Positions 49,700 to 59,468 of a DNA stretch of 64,000 nucleotides are shown here, in pieces. The stretch is from Rossellomorea aquimaris (lineage in GTDB: Bacteria > Bacillota > Bacilli > Bacillales > Bacillaceae_B). A program made the position numbers and the translations under genes. The notes below the pieces were generated by a model, which saw only the letters and a list, made by a program, of their open reading frames with translations, was not told the DNA's origin and searched no databases. The stretch spans positions 372,001 through 436,000 of the forward strand of contig NZ_JAIVAR010000002.1 of the NCBI RefSeq assembly GCF_020171925.1, in the 5' to 3' direction. How positions within the stretch are numbered: the stretch's first letter is position 1; the number at the start of each line of letters is the position of its first letter.

Positions 49700-51079
49700 A
49701 TGATCAGTCAAACACGAGACATTGTCCAGCGATCATTGGACGCATTACTGGAAGATGAACATTTTCTACCGGAATTACAGGGAAAGGCGCGAGAACAGGC
49801 CTTCACTTCATTGACGGCGATCCTGTCGACGCCGAATCATGTACATAAATCGTATTTGAGGGTGCCGCTCCAGAACGGCCGAGTCGACCGGATCCCGGCA
49901 TTCCGCGTGCAGCACAACAACGCACTCGGTCCGTATAAAGGCGGGATCCGGTTCCATGAATCCGTCAATGAGGATGAAGTGGTCAATCTTGCGTCGCTCA
50001 TGACCTTGAAGAACGCGCTTCATGATGTCCCGTTCGGAGGCGGGAAGGGCGGCATCATCATCAATCCGCGCGATTACTCGGATAAAGAGCTGAACTTGAT
50101 CGCGAAGAAATATGTGCAATACTTCAGCGATGTCCTCGGACCGGATAAGGATATCCCAGCTCCTGACATGGGATCGGGGGAACGGGAGATGGACTGGATG
50201 ATGGCCGAATATAAGAGCATCCATCCCGGTTATCCTTACAGGGGTAGCTTCACCGGTAAAAGCGTCGTCAACGGCGGCTCCCTCGGCCGCAGGGAAGCGA
50301 CCGGTAAAGGGGTGTTCTTTACATTCCGTTATATGATCCATGATTTTATCCATAATCACAAAAACCTTCTCACCAAAACGGATAATATTTTTGCGAAAAC
50401 AGCCCTTACTTATGAAGACAAGCCCCTGACCATCGCGGTGCAGGGATTCGGGAATGTCGGATCGGTTGCGGCCCTTGAAGCGCACCAATCCACCCATCTC
50501 CAGAACAAGGTCGTCGCCGTCAGCGACAGGAACGTGACCCTCAGAAATGAGGACGGCTTGGATATCCCGGCCCTCATCGAATTCACGATGAGAAACAAAG
50601 GGGACCTGCCGACAACGGAAGAGCAGCTGCGGGAGATCGACGTTAAAGCGGAAATATCGGATCGGGAAGACGTCCTGTATCTCGATGTCGACGTCCTGAT
50701 CCTCGCAGCCTTGGAAGATCAGATTCATGGGGACAATATGGAGAAAGTGAAGGCCGGCATCCTGGTCGAAGGAGCGAACGCCCCGATCACGACGGAAGCA
50801 GATAAATTCCTGAGCGATAAAGGCGTCATCATCGTACCGGATATCCTTGCCAACGCCGGCGGGGTCATCGTCTCGTATTTTGAATGGCTACAGGGACGAG
50901 AAACCCAGTTCTACAGTGAAGACGAAGTGTTCCGGATGCTCTATGAGAAAATGCAGGAAACGCTGGATACGGTCCTTCCGCAATTCTTCGGAGACCCATT
51001 CCCGCTCCGTCAAAACTGCTACATCCACTCCGTCACCAAGCTATCCACCATCCTGTACAGACAGGGAAAGCTTTACTGA
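49700..51079 (+). CDS. Glu/Leu/Phe/Val-type amino acid dehydrogenase (probable glutamate dehydrogenase)
   Basis: A 459-residue NAD(P)-dependent enzyme with ribosome site GGAGGGG. The dimerisation/catalytic half has GPYKGGIRFHESVNEDEV, the catalytic lysine loop PFGGGKGGIIINP and PAPDMGSGEREMDWMM; NGGSLGRREATGKGV leads to the Rossmann half with AVQGFGNVGSVAA and EGANAPITTEAD, then DILANAGGVIVSYFEW. Bacillus RocG/GudB are ~425 residues; here there is a short insertion before AVQGFGNVG (IHNHKNLLTKTDNIFAKT), so coenzyme and substrate preference may differ. Monocistronic and apparently unrelated to galactose use. Confidence 0.9.
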   Translation: MISQTRDIVQRSLDALLEDEHFLPELQGKAREQAFTSLTAILSTPNHVHKSYLRVPLQNGRVDRIPAFRVQHNNALGPYKGGIRFHESVNEDEVVNLASLMTLKNALHDVPFGGGKGGIIINPRDYSDKELNLIAKKYVQYFSDVLGPDKDIPAPDMGSGEREMDWMMAEYKSIHPGYPYRGSFTGKSVVNGGSLGRREATGKGVFFTFRYMIHDFIHNHKNLLTKTDNIFAKTALTYEDKPLTIAVQGFGNVGSVAALEAHQSTHLQNKVVAVSDRNVTLRNEDGLDIPALIEFTMRNKGDLPTTEEQLREIDVKAEISDREDVLYLDVDVLILAALEDQIHGDNMEKVKAGILVEGANAPITTEADKFLSDKGVIIVPDILANAGGVIVSYFEWLQGRETQFYSEDEVFRMLYEKMQETLDTVLPQFFGDPFPLRQNCYIHSVTKLSTILYRQGKLY

Positions 51080-51080
51080 A

Positions 51081-51130
51081 TTAACGTAGTGAGGGACAGT
51101 CCTTTAGTTAGATAAAGGATCGTCCCTTTT
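51081..51130 (+). terminator. Terminator after the dehydrogenase gene, repeat-derived
   Basis: GAGGGACAGTCCTTTAG... pairs with ATAAAGGATCGTCCCTTTT; variant of the GAGGGACGTACC family ending in T residues. Confidence 0.85.
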
Positions 51131-51146
51131 GGTTTGATGGTGATCG

Positions 51147-51298
51147 GTGCCAGGCACAAAATAGCCGATTTGTGCCTGGCAACGACTATTAAACGGGCCC
51201 CAGTCTGAGCCAGGCTCAATCATCCTTATCCCAAAACGAGCCAGGCTCAGATTCCCTATTTTGAGCCAGGCTCAAATCACTCCGATTGAGCCAGGCAC
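51147..51298. repeat. Palindrome array B (six units)
   Basis: Centres at 51152, 51177, 51212, 51243, 51268 and 51293. Units 1-2 are GTGCC-type, 3-5 GAGCCAGGCTC and unit 6 the hybrid GAGCCAGGCAC. Spacings 25, 35, 31, 25, 25. Confidence 0.88.
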
Positions 51299-51443
51299 CA
51301 TTCCTCTCTCCCTCCACAGCCGTACCAGTAAAAAACCAAACGCTCCGCTCTAGTAAACTTTTTACCCAAACCATTAAACACCCCATCCCCACAACCTTCA
51401 AAAATCCCCGTCCCAAGCCCATCCAGCACAACATTCCACTCAC
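51299..51443. other. Spacer between array B and the sugar importer promoter
   Basis: No gene or repeat recognised; C-rich on the plus strand with many CCATCCCC-like runs. Confidence 0.4.
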
Positions 51444-51533
51444 TTTACTAAAATAATAAAAATTTTACTAAAAATATAGTTGACTCTATTCTGATAATTT
51501 ACTAAAATCTTAAGTAAGATGTAAACGCTTTCT
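51444..51533 (+). promoter_or_regulatory. Promoter, TTTACTAAA operators and cre of the sugar ABC operon
   Basis: TTTACTAAA occurs at 51444, 51464 and 51498. TTGACT (51480-51485) and TAAAAT (51503-51508) are 17 bp apart, so the third operator covers the -10. TGTAAACGCTTTCT (51520-51533) is a perfect cre at about +5. Confidence 0.8.
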
Positions 51534-51611
51534 AATGGGTGTTTTATTTTTGTCGGTAAAAGAAAACGGTTACAGCTCTTTTAATCTAAGAAACCAAGGG
51601 GGACAAAGGGT

Positions 51612-52895
51612 ATGAAGAAATTAGTCGTAATGATGAGCATCATTGCTGCGTTGTTGATTGCCGGGTGCAGCTCGGGCAGTTCAGGCGATGCTGGCAAGGA
51701 TGGCGAAGTGACACTGACGGCTTGGGCCTGGAACGTTAACGTTGGCGCCCTGAATGATGCCGTGAAGGAATATCAGAAGGATCATCCGGGTGTGAAGCTG
51801 AAAGTGGAAGACATCGGGCGCTTGGATGTATATGACAAGCTTTCGACCGGTCTTGCTGCCGGCGGTGTCGGGCTTCCGGATATCGTGTTAGTCGAAGATG
51901 ATCGCATCCAAGGATACGTACAGGCTTTTCCTGAAGGATTCCTTGACTTATCGGAAAAAGGATTCGATGACCATAAAGATAAATTCCCTTCTTTCAAAAA
52001 TGACCTGGCACAGGTTGATGGCACGTACTACGCGATGCCATTCGATGCAGGTCCTGGTGGAATGTTCTACCGCAGAAGCTTATTTGAAGAAGCGGGTGTA
52101 AAAGCGGAAGACATTGAAACATGGGATGACTTCCTTGAAGCAGGAAAGAAAATCAAAGAAAAAACAGGTTCTTACGCGATGCCACTTGATATGTTCAAGG
52201 ATGATCCGACATTCAGGATGATGCTGAACCAACAAGGCGTGTTCTATTTTGACGAAGAAGGCAACATCGACCTTACGAGCCCAGAAGCCGTGAAGGCGAT
52301 GGAAATGCAGAAGAAATTCGCTGATGCGGATCTGATCAAGAATGTTGACGGATGGAACGGTGTCGTTTCTTCAACGGTTGACGGATCGGTCGCTACGATT
52401 CCATTCGGTGCTTGGTATTATGGAACGATCATCGACCAAGCGAAAGATACGAAAGGCGATTGGGGAGTATTCACGTTGCCGGCGTTTGAAGAAGGCGGAA
52501 ACCGCGCTTCCAACCTTGGCGGATCCAGCTGGATGATTCCTGCGGCTTCAGAAAATGCTGATGCTGCGTACGATTTCCTTGAGTACTTCTCAACGGATAC
52601 GGATACACAAATCATGGCGATGGAAGACTACGGTCTGTTCCCATCCCTCAACACAACGTACGATTCTGACGTGTTCACAGGCGAAGATGAATTCTTCGGC
52701 GGACAGAAGATCTGGGAGCTTTTCGCAAACGAAATGAAGGATGTACCGACTGCGTACTACACGAAGGACTACTCTGTAGCACTTGATGAAGCCATCAAGG
52801 CCCAAGCGGACACGTTCAACGGTACAGCACCTGATAAAGCATTGAAGGATGCTGCGAAGAGACTGGAAGACCGTACGAAACGTAAAGCAAACTAA
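51612..52895 (+). CDS. Sugar ABC transporter substrate-binding lipoprotein
   Basis: A 427-residue extracellular receptor with lipobox IAGC near residue 19 and a Gly/Ser linker. The mature part starts VTLTAWAWNVNVGALNDAVKEYQK and includes PDIVLVEDDRIQGYV, FDAGPGGMFYRRSLFEEAGV and GGSSWMIPAASENADAAYDFLEYF, all typical of family 1 oligosaccharide receptors. It should capture galactosides such as melibiose, raffinose or galacto-oligosaccharides for the permeases downstream. A terminator and a repeat element separate it from the permease genes, which would give more receptor than permease. Confidence 0.92.
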   Translation: MKKLVVMMSIIAALLIAGCSSGSSGDAGKDGEVTLTAWAWNVNVGALNDAVKEYQKDHPGVKLKVEDIGRLDVYDKLSTGLAAGGVGLPDIVLVEDDRIQGYVQAFPEGFLDLSEKGFDDHKDKFPSFKNDLAQVDGTYYAMPFDAGPGGMFYRRSLFEEAGVKAEDIETWDDFLEAGKKIKEKTGSYAMPLDMFKDDPTFRMMLNQQGVFYFDEEGNIDLTSPEAVKAMEMQKKFADADLIKNVDGWNGVVSSTVDGSVATIPFGAWYYGTIIDQAKDTKGDWGVFTLPAFEEGGNRASNLGGSSWMIPAASENADAAYDFLEYFSTDTDTQIMAMEDYGLFPSLNTTYDSDVFTGEDEFFGGQKIWELFANEMKDVPTAYYTKDYSVALDEAIKAQADTFNGTAPDKALKDAAKRLEDRTKRKAN

Positions 52896-52913
52896 TTCAA
52901 AGTAGGCAAGATG

Positions 52914-52968
52914 AAAAGAGAGATTTAGAGCCAAGAGGTTCGTCTGGTGATCTAGGTCTCTCTTTTTT
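52914..52968 (+). terminator. Terminator after the sugar-binding protein gene
   Basis: AAAGAGAGATTTAGA pairs with TCTAGGTCTCTCTTT, followed by TTT. Within the operon, likely partial. Confidence 0.8.
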
Positions 52969-53065
52969 ATCAAATTCTTTAGGGTAGGGAATAAAGAGCA
53001 GATTGTGAATCTACCTGCCTATTAGATTTTGACGAGAATATTTTGCTGAATGTAAGGCATTTCTA

Positions 53066-53194
53066 GCTGTTGATTGGAGTGCAAGACGAAGACTCCTGCG
53101 GGAGAAGTAGCCAATGTGAGACCCCGGAGGCGAAGCCGAGGAGGCTCACCGGCTACCCGCGGAAAGCGAAGTCTTGCACGGAAATCAACAGCGG
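53066..53194. repeat. ~130-nt structured repeat, copy 2
   Basis: Arms GTTGATTGGAGTGCAAGAC and GTCTTGCACGGAAATCAAC remain complementary though both differ from copy 1 at the same paired position (GG versus GC; CC versus GC). Inner GTGAGACCCC...GAGGCTCAC conserved. Confidence 0.8.
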
Positions 53195-53268
53195 AATTAA
53201 TGGGGCTGAAAGTAGCTTCCCAACCAAACACAACTATATTCAAATCACGCTAGAGAGAAGGATGATGT

Positions 53269-54123
53269 ATGAAGTCAAAAACATATGTCCCATATTTATT
53301 CATCGCACCAGCCGTCATTCTGTTCAGCATCTTCATGCTGTACCCGATCATTTCATCGCTGATCCTCAGTTTTCAGACCGGGCAGGGCGCCAACCTGACA
53401 TTTGTCGGGCTGGATAACTACAAACGGCTGCTGTCGGATGAAATTTTCCATACCGCACTCAAAAATACTTTTATTCTATTAATCATCCAAGTGCCGATCA
53501 TGGTGATCCTGGCGCTTGTGCTTGCATCACTATTAAACTCTGCACTCCTACGTATGAAAGGATTCTTCCGGGTGACGTTCTTCCTGCCGGCGGTCACATC
53601 CCTGGTTGCGTACTCCATCATCTTTTCCATCATGCTGATGAATGACGGGGTGGTCAACCAGCTTCTGACGTCGCTTGGTTTCAAGGCGATCCCTTGGCTG
53701 AACGATCCGTTCTGGGCAAAAGCATCCCTGATCATTGCGATGACGTGGAGATGGGTCGGCTATAACATGGTCATTTATCTCGCCGGACTGCAAAATATTC
53801 CTGAGGAGCTTTACGAGGCGGCAAGCATGGACGGAGCGTCGCGCGTGCGTCAGTTCTTCTCCATCACGATCCCGCAGCTGAAGCCGGTCATCCTGTTCAC
53901 GGTCGTATTATCAACGATCGGGACGCTGCAGTTATTCGATGAGCCGTTCGTGCTGACGAAGGGTGGACCGAGTGATGCGACGCTTACGATCGGGATGTAC
54001 TTGTACCAGACCGGATTCCGCTTCTTTGATTTTGGTTATGCTTCAACGATTGCGTATGTGATTGTCGTATTGATTGCAATCATGACGTTTATACAATTCA
54101 AACTAACGGGTGATCAAGAATGA
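53269..54123 (+). CDS. Sugar ABC transporter permease 1 (MalF-like)
   Basis: A 284-residue permease with six helices, e.g. VPYLFIAPAVILFSIFMLYPIISSLIL, VPIMVILALVLASLL and YVIVVLIAIMTFIQF. The EAA loop contacting the ATPase is YEAASMDGASRVRQFFSITIPQLKPV. It forms a heterodimer with the next product. No ATPase gene is in the locus; a shared MsmX-type ATPase encoded elsewhere is expected, as in other Bacillus sugar importers. Its stop overlaps the next start. Confidence 0.93.
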   Translation: MKSKTYVPYLFIAPAVILFSIFMLYPIISSLILSFQTGQGANLTFVGLDNYKRLLSDEIFHTALKNTFILLIIQVPIMVILALVLASLLNSALLRMKGFFRVTFFLPAVTSLVAYSIIFSIMLMNDGVVNQLLTSLGFKAIPWLNDPFWAKASLIIAMTWRWVGYNMVIYLAGLQNIPEELYEAASMDGASRVRQFFSITIPQLKPVILFTVVLSTIGTLQLFDEPFVLTKGGPSDATLTIGMYLYQTGFRFFDFGYASTIAYVIVVLIAIMTFIQFKLTGDQE

Positions 54124-54944
54124 GACAGTCTAAATTAGGAAAGAAAATTGGTTTATATAGTGTCCTTGCCCTTGGTGCCCTTGTGTCGCTTTTCCCGTTT
54201 TACTGGGCGGCGATCGGGGCTACGAACGAAAGCGGTAAGATGTTCTCGAAGCCACCGGTCCTTGTGCCTGGCGAAAAGCTAGTGGAGAATGTCTCGAATC
54301 TGAACGAATCGATCAATATCGGAAGAGTCATGTTCAACTCGCTGTTCGTCGCGATCGTGTATACGGTCCTGAGCTTGTTGATTTGCTCGATGGCGGCGTA
54401 TGCGTTCGCCAAGTTCCGTTTTAAAGGAAGAAACCTCATCTTTGGTATTTTCCTGCTATCGATGATGGTCCCGTATCACGCGACGATCATCCCATTGTTT
54501 AAAATGATGGCGGGCTTCGGCTGGCTCGATACGTATCAAGCGATCATCCTGCCGAATCTCGCATATCCATTCGCGATCTTCCTGATGAGGCAGAATATGC
54601 TGGCCTTCCCGACTTCCCTGATTGAAGCGGCCAGGATCGACGGTTCAGGTGAATGGAAGATTTTCTTTAAAATTGTCCTGCCGTCCATGAAGCCGGCACT
54701 CGCGGCCACCGCGATCTTCCTGTTCCTGTATCAATGGAACAGCTTCCTATGGCCATTGATCGCTTTATCGTCCAATGATATGTACACGTTCCCGGTTGCA
54801 TTGTCCAGTCTGTTCGGACTTTCCCGGATCGATTACGGCCAGGTCATGGCAGGGGTCACGATTGCGACGATCCCGATCATCATTTTCTTCCTGGCACTGC
54901 AGCGTCAGTTCATCTCAGGGATGCTAGGAAGTGCAGTGAAATAA
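54120..54944 (+). CDS. Sugar ABC transporter permease 2 (MalG-like)
   Basis: A 274-residue partner permease starting in an ATGA overlap. Helices include IGLYSVLALGALVSLFPFYWA, LFVAIVYTVLSLLICSMAAYAFA and VTIATIPIIIFFLALQRQF. The EAA loop is IEAARIDGSGEWKIFFKIVLPSMKPA. Together with the first permease and the receptor it imports oligosaccharides that the following alpha-galactosidase can split. Confidence 0.93.
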   Translation: MRQSKLGKKIGLYSVLALGALVSLFPFYWAAIGATNESGKMFSKPPVLVPGEKLVENVSNLNESINIGRVMFNSLFVAIVYTVLSLLICSMAAYAFAKFRFKGRNLIFGIFLLSMMVPYHATIIPLFKMMAGFGWLDTYQAIILPNLAYPFAIFLMRQNMLAFPTSLIEAARIDGSGEWKIFFKIVLPSMKPALAATAIFLFLYQWNSFLWPLIALSSNDMYTFPVALSSLFGLSRIDYGQVMAGVTIATIPIIIFFLALQRQFISGMLGSAVK

Positions 54945-54979
54945 GAGAAGCCCGAGTCAACTAGAAAGGATGTCTCACT

Positions 54980-57217
54980 ATGCCAATCTATGTTAATGAA
55001 GAAACACAACAATTTCATCTGCAGGGTCGGAATGTCAGTTATATTTTTTCCATGACGGAAAATGAGCAGCCCGGCCAGCTCTATTATGGAAAAAAAGTCA
55101 AGCACCGTGACGATTTTTCCCATCTGCGCCAGCTTCCTGCCGAGCCGCTCGGAAATGCTGCGTTCCCTTATGAAGGGAACCAGCTCTTTTCACTCGAGTT
55201 CCTGAAGCAGGAGTACCCTGGATTCGGGACGAGTGATTACCGTGAGCCTGCTTTTGTCATCAAGCATGCGAGTGGAAGCAGGACGTCTCATTTTATTTTT
55301 AAAAAATATGAAATCTTGAACGGAAAGCCGGGTCTCGAAGGGCTGCCGGCTACTTATACGGAAAGTGACGATGAGGCAGAGACGCTCGTTGTGACTTTGA
55401 AGGATAGTGTCGCCGGTCTCGAGATGGATCTCTTCTATACGGTGTATCATGATCGGGATGCGATTGTCCGGAGTGTGAAGCTTCGGAATGTCGGTGATGA
55501 CCACGTGGTGATCGAGCGCTTGCTCAGTACATCGGTGGATCTTCCGCACGCCGACTTCGAATTCCTCCATCTTCATGGATCGTGGATCCGCGAACGGCAT
55601 GTGGCATCGAACCCACTAAGGAAAGGCCTGCAGTCGATCGACAGTAAAAAAGGGGTGTCGAGCTCGCTACACAATCCGTTCTTCGCCTTGAAATCAAAGG
55701 ATGCGACCGAATCCCACGGGGAAGTATACGGATTCAACCTTGTGTACAGCGGGAACTTCTTCGGCGGCGTCGAAGTCGATCTTTATGACACATCGCGGGC
55801 GTTGATGGGGATGAACCCATTCGGCTTTGAATGGAAGCTCGAGAGTGGCGAAGAGTTCCAAGCTCCGGAAGCAGTGATGGTCTATTCCGATCAAGGATTG
55901 AACGGGATGAGCCAAAGCTTTCACCGCCTATATGAATCCAGGCTTGTCAGGGGAGAGTGGCGCGAGAAAGAACGCCCGATCCTCATCAACAACTGGGAAG
56001 CGACGTACTTTGATTTTGATGAAGAAAAGATCCTTGATATTTGCAAATCGGCATCCGAACTCGGGATCGAATTGTTCGCACTCGACGACGGATGGTTCCA
56101 GGGACGAAATGACGATACCACTTCCCTAGGGGATTGGACCGTCGACCATAGCAAGCTTCCGAACGGAATCGAAGGACTGAGCCAAAAGGTCAACGGAGAA
56201 ACCGGAATGAGCTTCGGCCTTTGGGTTGAGCCTGAAATGATTTCTGAGAAAAGTGACCTGTACAAGGCGCATCCGGATTGGGTGCTTGGTGTGAAGGACC
56301 GGCCCCTTTCCCACGGACGCAACCAGTTCATCCTCGACCTTTCCAAACAGGAAGTGGTGGACTACCTCGACGAGACACTGTCAGGGATTCTATCATCGTC
56401 CCCTATATCATATGTGAAGTGGGACATGAACCGGAACATGACGGAAGTCGGCTCGGACTCCGTGCCGGCCGATCGTCAAGGTGAGGTGTCACACCGCTAT
56501 GTGCTTGGACTTTATGAGCTTCTTGACAGGCTGACATCCAAGTTCCCGCACATCCTTTTCGAATCATGTGCAAGCGGAGGGAACCGCTTCGATCCGGGCA
56601 TGCTCTATTATATGCCGCAGACGTGGACGAGCGACAACACGGATGCCATCGAGCGCTTGAAAATCCAGTGGGGAACGTCACTCGTCTATCCGCTTTCATC
56701 GATGGGGGCGCACGTATCGAGCTGTCCGAATCACCAGACGGGCCGGTCGACACCGCTCGATACGAGATTCAATGTCTCGATGTTCGGTGCCTTCGGCTAC
56801 GAGCTCGACGCGACCCGTTTTTCAGAGGAAGAAAAGATCGCTGTGAAGAAGCAAGTGAATTTTGTAAAAGAAAACCGCAAAACCCTTCAATTCGGCTCCT
56901 TTTACCGATTAATCAGCCCGTTCGAAGGCAATGACACCGCCTGGATGGTTGCAGACGTTGAGAAGGGTGAAGCGATCGTGGCATTCTACCGGACATTGGC
57001 CGTCCCGAATCCGTCGCTTAAACGCATCCGCCTTCAGGGACTGAAGCCTGACGCACTGTACGAAATCGATGCGACCGGACAGCAGGCATACGGTGATGAA
57101 CTCATGAACATCGGCCTTCTGATCCCACCAATGTTCAGCGGTACCGTCACAACGGACAGGACGATGATCAAAGGCGATTTCGCATCGCTCGTTTGGAAGC
57201 TCTCTGAAGTGAAATAA
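54980..57217 (+). CDS. Alpha-galactosidase, glycoside hydrolase family 36
   Basis: A 745-residue cytosolic enzyme of the tetrameric AgaA/RafA type. An N-terminal beta-supersandwich (~1-330) precedes the TIM barrel, where LFALDDGWFQGRNDDTTSLGDW, the nucleophile D482 in YVKWDMNR, SCASGGNRFDPGM and the acid/base D552 in TSDNTDAIERL are all conserved. A C-terminal beta domain ends with TVTTDRTMIKGDFASLVW. It removes terminal alpha-galactose from melibiose, raffinose or stachyose, passing galactose to galKETM. Not exported, consistent with the co-encoded importer. Confidence 0.96.
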   Translation: MPIYVNEETQQFHLQGRNVSYIFSMTENEQPGQLYYGKKVKHRDDFSHLRQLPAEPLGNAAFPYEGNQLFSLEFLKQEYPGFGTSDYREPAFVIKHASGSRTSHFIFKKYEILNGKPGLEGLPATYTESDDEAETLVVTLKDSVAGLEMDLFYTVYHDRDAIVRSVKLRNVGDDHVVIERLLSTSVDLPHADFEFLHLHGSWIRERHVASNPLRKGLQSIDSKKGVSSSLHNPFFALKSKDATESHGEVYGFNLVYSGNFFGGVEVDLYDTSRALMGMNPFGFEWKLESGEEFQAPEAVMVYSDQGLNGMSQSFHRLYESRLVRGEWREKERPILINNWEATYFDFDEEKILDICKSASELGIELFALDDGWFQGRNDDTTSLGDWTVDHSKLPNGIEGLSQKVNGETGMSFGLWVEPEMISEKSDLYKAHPDWVLGVKDRPLSHGRNQFILDLSKQEVVDYLDETLSGILSSSPISYVKWDMNRNMTEVGSDSVPADRQGEVSHRYVLGLYELLDRLTSKFPHILFESCASGGNRFDPGMLYYMPQTWTSDNTDAIERLKIQWGTSLVYPLSSMGAHVSSCPNHQTGRSTPLDTRFNVSMFGAFGYELDATRFSEEEKIAVKKQVNFVKENRKTLQFGSFYRLISPFEGNDTAWMVADVEKGEAIVAFYRTLAVPNPSLKRIRLQGLKPDALYEIDATGQQAYGDELMNIGLLIPPMFSGTVTTDRTMIKGDFASLVWKLSEVK

Positions 57218-57252
57218 CCCCGATATCAATGGAAATCCGGGGGGATTTGTTT
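57218..57252 (+). terminator. Weak hairpin after the alpha-galactosidase gene
   Basis: CCCCGAT and ATCCGGGG pair with a wide loop; followed by GATTTGTTTT. Confidence 0.4.
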
Positions 57253-57304
57253 TAAAGTAAAGAGTGGTAGGTTTTAAACAGAACAATTGGGATAAAACAA
57301 ATAG

Positions 57305-58393
<1,089 letters not shown>

Positions 58394-58398
58394 TAGAA

Positions 58399-58440
58399 AT
58401 GCTCTTTTTGGATGATTGGGTCCGGGAAGGGCGTTTTTTT
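58399..58440 (+). terminator. Terminator after the LacI-family gene
   Basis: ATGCTCTT pairs with AAGGGCGT including wobbles, followed by TTTTTTT. Confidence 0.7.
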
Positions 58441-58491
58441 GTTTGGGGTAGGGGGATGGTGTGGTCCGTTGATCTGGTGGTCCGGTGGTCC

Positions 58492-58632
58492 GAGCCAGGC
58501 TCAAAATGGCTTGATTGAGCCAGGCTCAAAACCGGTGATCTGAGCCAGGCTCAAATATAAGAAATCGAGCCTGGCTCAATAACCTCGATTTGAGCCAGGC
58601 ACTCCAAAAACCTGATATCTGGTGCCAGGCAC
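58492..58632. repeat. Palindrome array C (six units, most regular)
   Basis: Centres at 58497, 58522, 58547, 58572, 58597 and 58627: four successive 25-bp steps, then 30. Units 1-4 GAGCC(A/T)GGCTC, unit 5 hybrid GAGCCAGGCAC, unit 6 GTGCCAGGCAC. Confidence 0.92.
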
Positions 58633-58786
58633 AAAACCCCTCAATTATGCATAGCAAACTCCCAAATCCACACACACAACCTGAACCTCAGCCATCGCCT
58701 ACCCACACCCCAAAAAAATTTCCCACCCCAAGGTATCCTTTTCCTCCCCCAAACCCTATATAAAAGGTGAAAGGAGGTGAGGCACC

Positions 58787-59005
58787 ATGGCAACGGCGGA
58801 TTTGAAAACGACGAAGCTGAGATTTGCGTTTAATGATGGCACCGATGAGAAGGGCAATCCGAAGTATAAGTACAAGTCCTACAGCTACATCAAGGGCTCG
58901 GCCACTGCGGATGAGATGAACAGTGCGGCGCAGTCGCTTGCTGGTCTTTCGGAGAAAAATCTTTTCAACGTGGAAAAGATCCAGAACTTTGACATCAACG
59001 CGTAA
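58787..59005 (+). CDS. DUF1659 family small protein
   Basis: A 72-residue protein behind a perfect AAAGGAGGTGA site. The sequence (LKTTKLRFAFNDGTDEKGNPKYKYKSY ... ADEMNSAAQSLAGLSEKNLFNVEKIQ) matches DUF1659, a Bacillaceae family of unknown role nearly always paired with DUF2922. No signal peptide or membrane segment. The strong ribosome site predicts high expression. Function unknown. Confidence 0.88.
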   Translation: MATADLKTTKLRFAFNDGTDEKGNPKYKYKSYSYIKGSATADEMNSAAQSLAGLSEKNLFNVEKIQNFDINA

Positions 59006-59042
59006 TGAACGAAAAATCCAGTAGAAAGGAGGGGACTTCAAG

Positions 59043-59261
59043 ATGGCAAAGGTTCTCGAACTACAATTCAAAACTGCAACCGGGAAGTCTGCGAAGATCA
59101 GCGTCAATGACCCGATTGATCCGATCGATACGATCCAGGTGAAGGCAGCGATGGACAACCTGATTGCAACCGGTGTATTCGGAAGCGCTGGCGGCGCGCT
59201 TGTGAGCGTCGAGGGAGCGCGTGTGGTGGAGCGTAATGTAACGGATTACGAGGTACTGTAA
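59043..59261 (+). CDS. DUF2922 family small protein
   Basis: A 72-residue partner of the previous gene with AAAGGAGGGG upstream. The pattern AKVLELQFKTATGKSAKISVNDPIDPIDTIQVKAAMDNLIATGVF is typical of DUF2922, with a final EGARVVERNVTDYEVL. 37 bp from the DUF1659 gene and followed by a terminator, so the two form a bicistron. Function unknown; beta-alpha fold expected. Confidence 0.88.
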   Translation: MAKVLELQFKTATGKSAKISVNDPIDPIDTIQVKAAMDNLIATGVFGSAGGALVSVEGARVVERNVTDYEVL

Positions 59262-59269
59262 TAGTATGG

Positions 59270-59311
59270 AGGAAAGCCTATCTCGAGTTACTCGTCGAGG
59301 TGGGCTTTTTT
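59270..59311 (+). terminator. Terminator of the DUF1659-DUF2922 bicistron
   Basis: AAAGCCTATCTCGA pairs with TCGAGGTGGGCTTT, followed by T residues. Confidence 0.9.
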
Positions 59312-59315
59312 GGTT

Positions 59316-59383
59316 AAACGTTTGTTTAATCCAGGAGTTCTTGGTTTTTGAGGAAGTTAAAGATTAATCAAACGTTTGTTTAA
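59316..59383. repeat. Two direct copies of AAACGTTTGTTTAA, 54 bp apart
   Basis: Copies at 59316-59329 and 59370-59383 within a gene-free stretch. They resemble TetR-family operators (AAACnnACGTTTGTTT-like dyads) but no regulated gene or regulator is adjacent. Confidence 0.5.
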
Positions 59384-59468
59384 AATGGGATTCTTTTTCT
59401 AACCGGCTGTTTTTTGAAACGTTGTTGCTTTTGAAGAAGACAGAAGTGGTTATTTACAGCCGGTTCCA

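Noticed and set aside
49808..50728. 306-codon reverse-strand frame inside the dehydrogenase gene
   Set aside because: Shadow ORF; the plus frame carries every conserved dehydrogenase motif.
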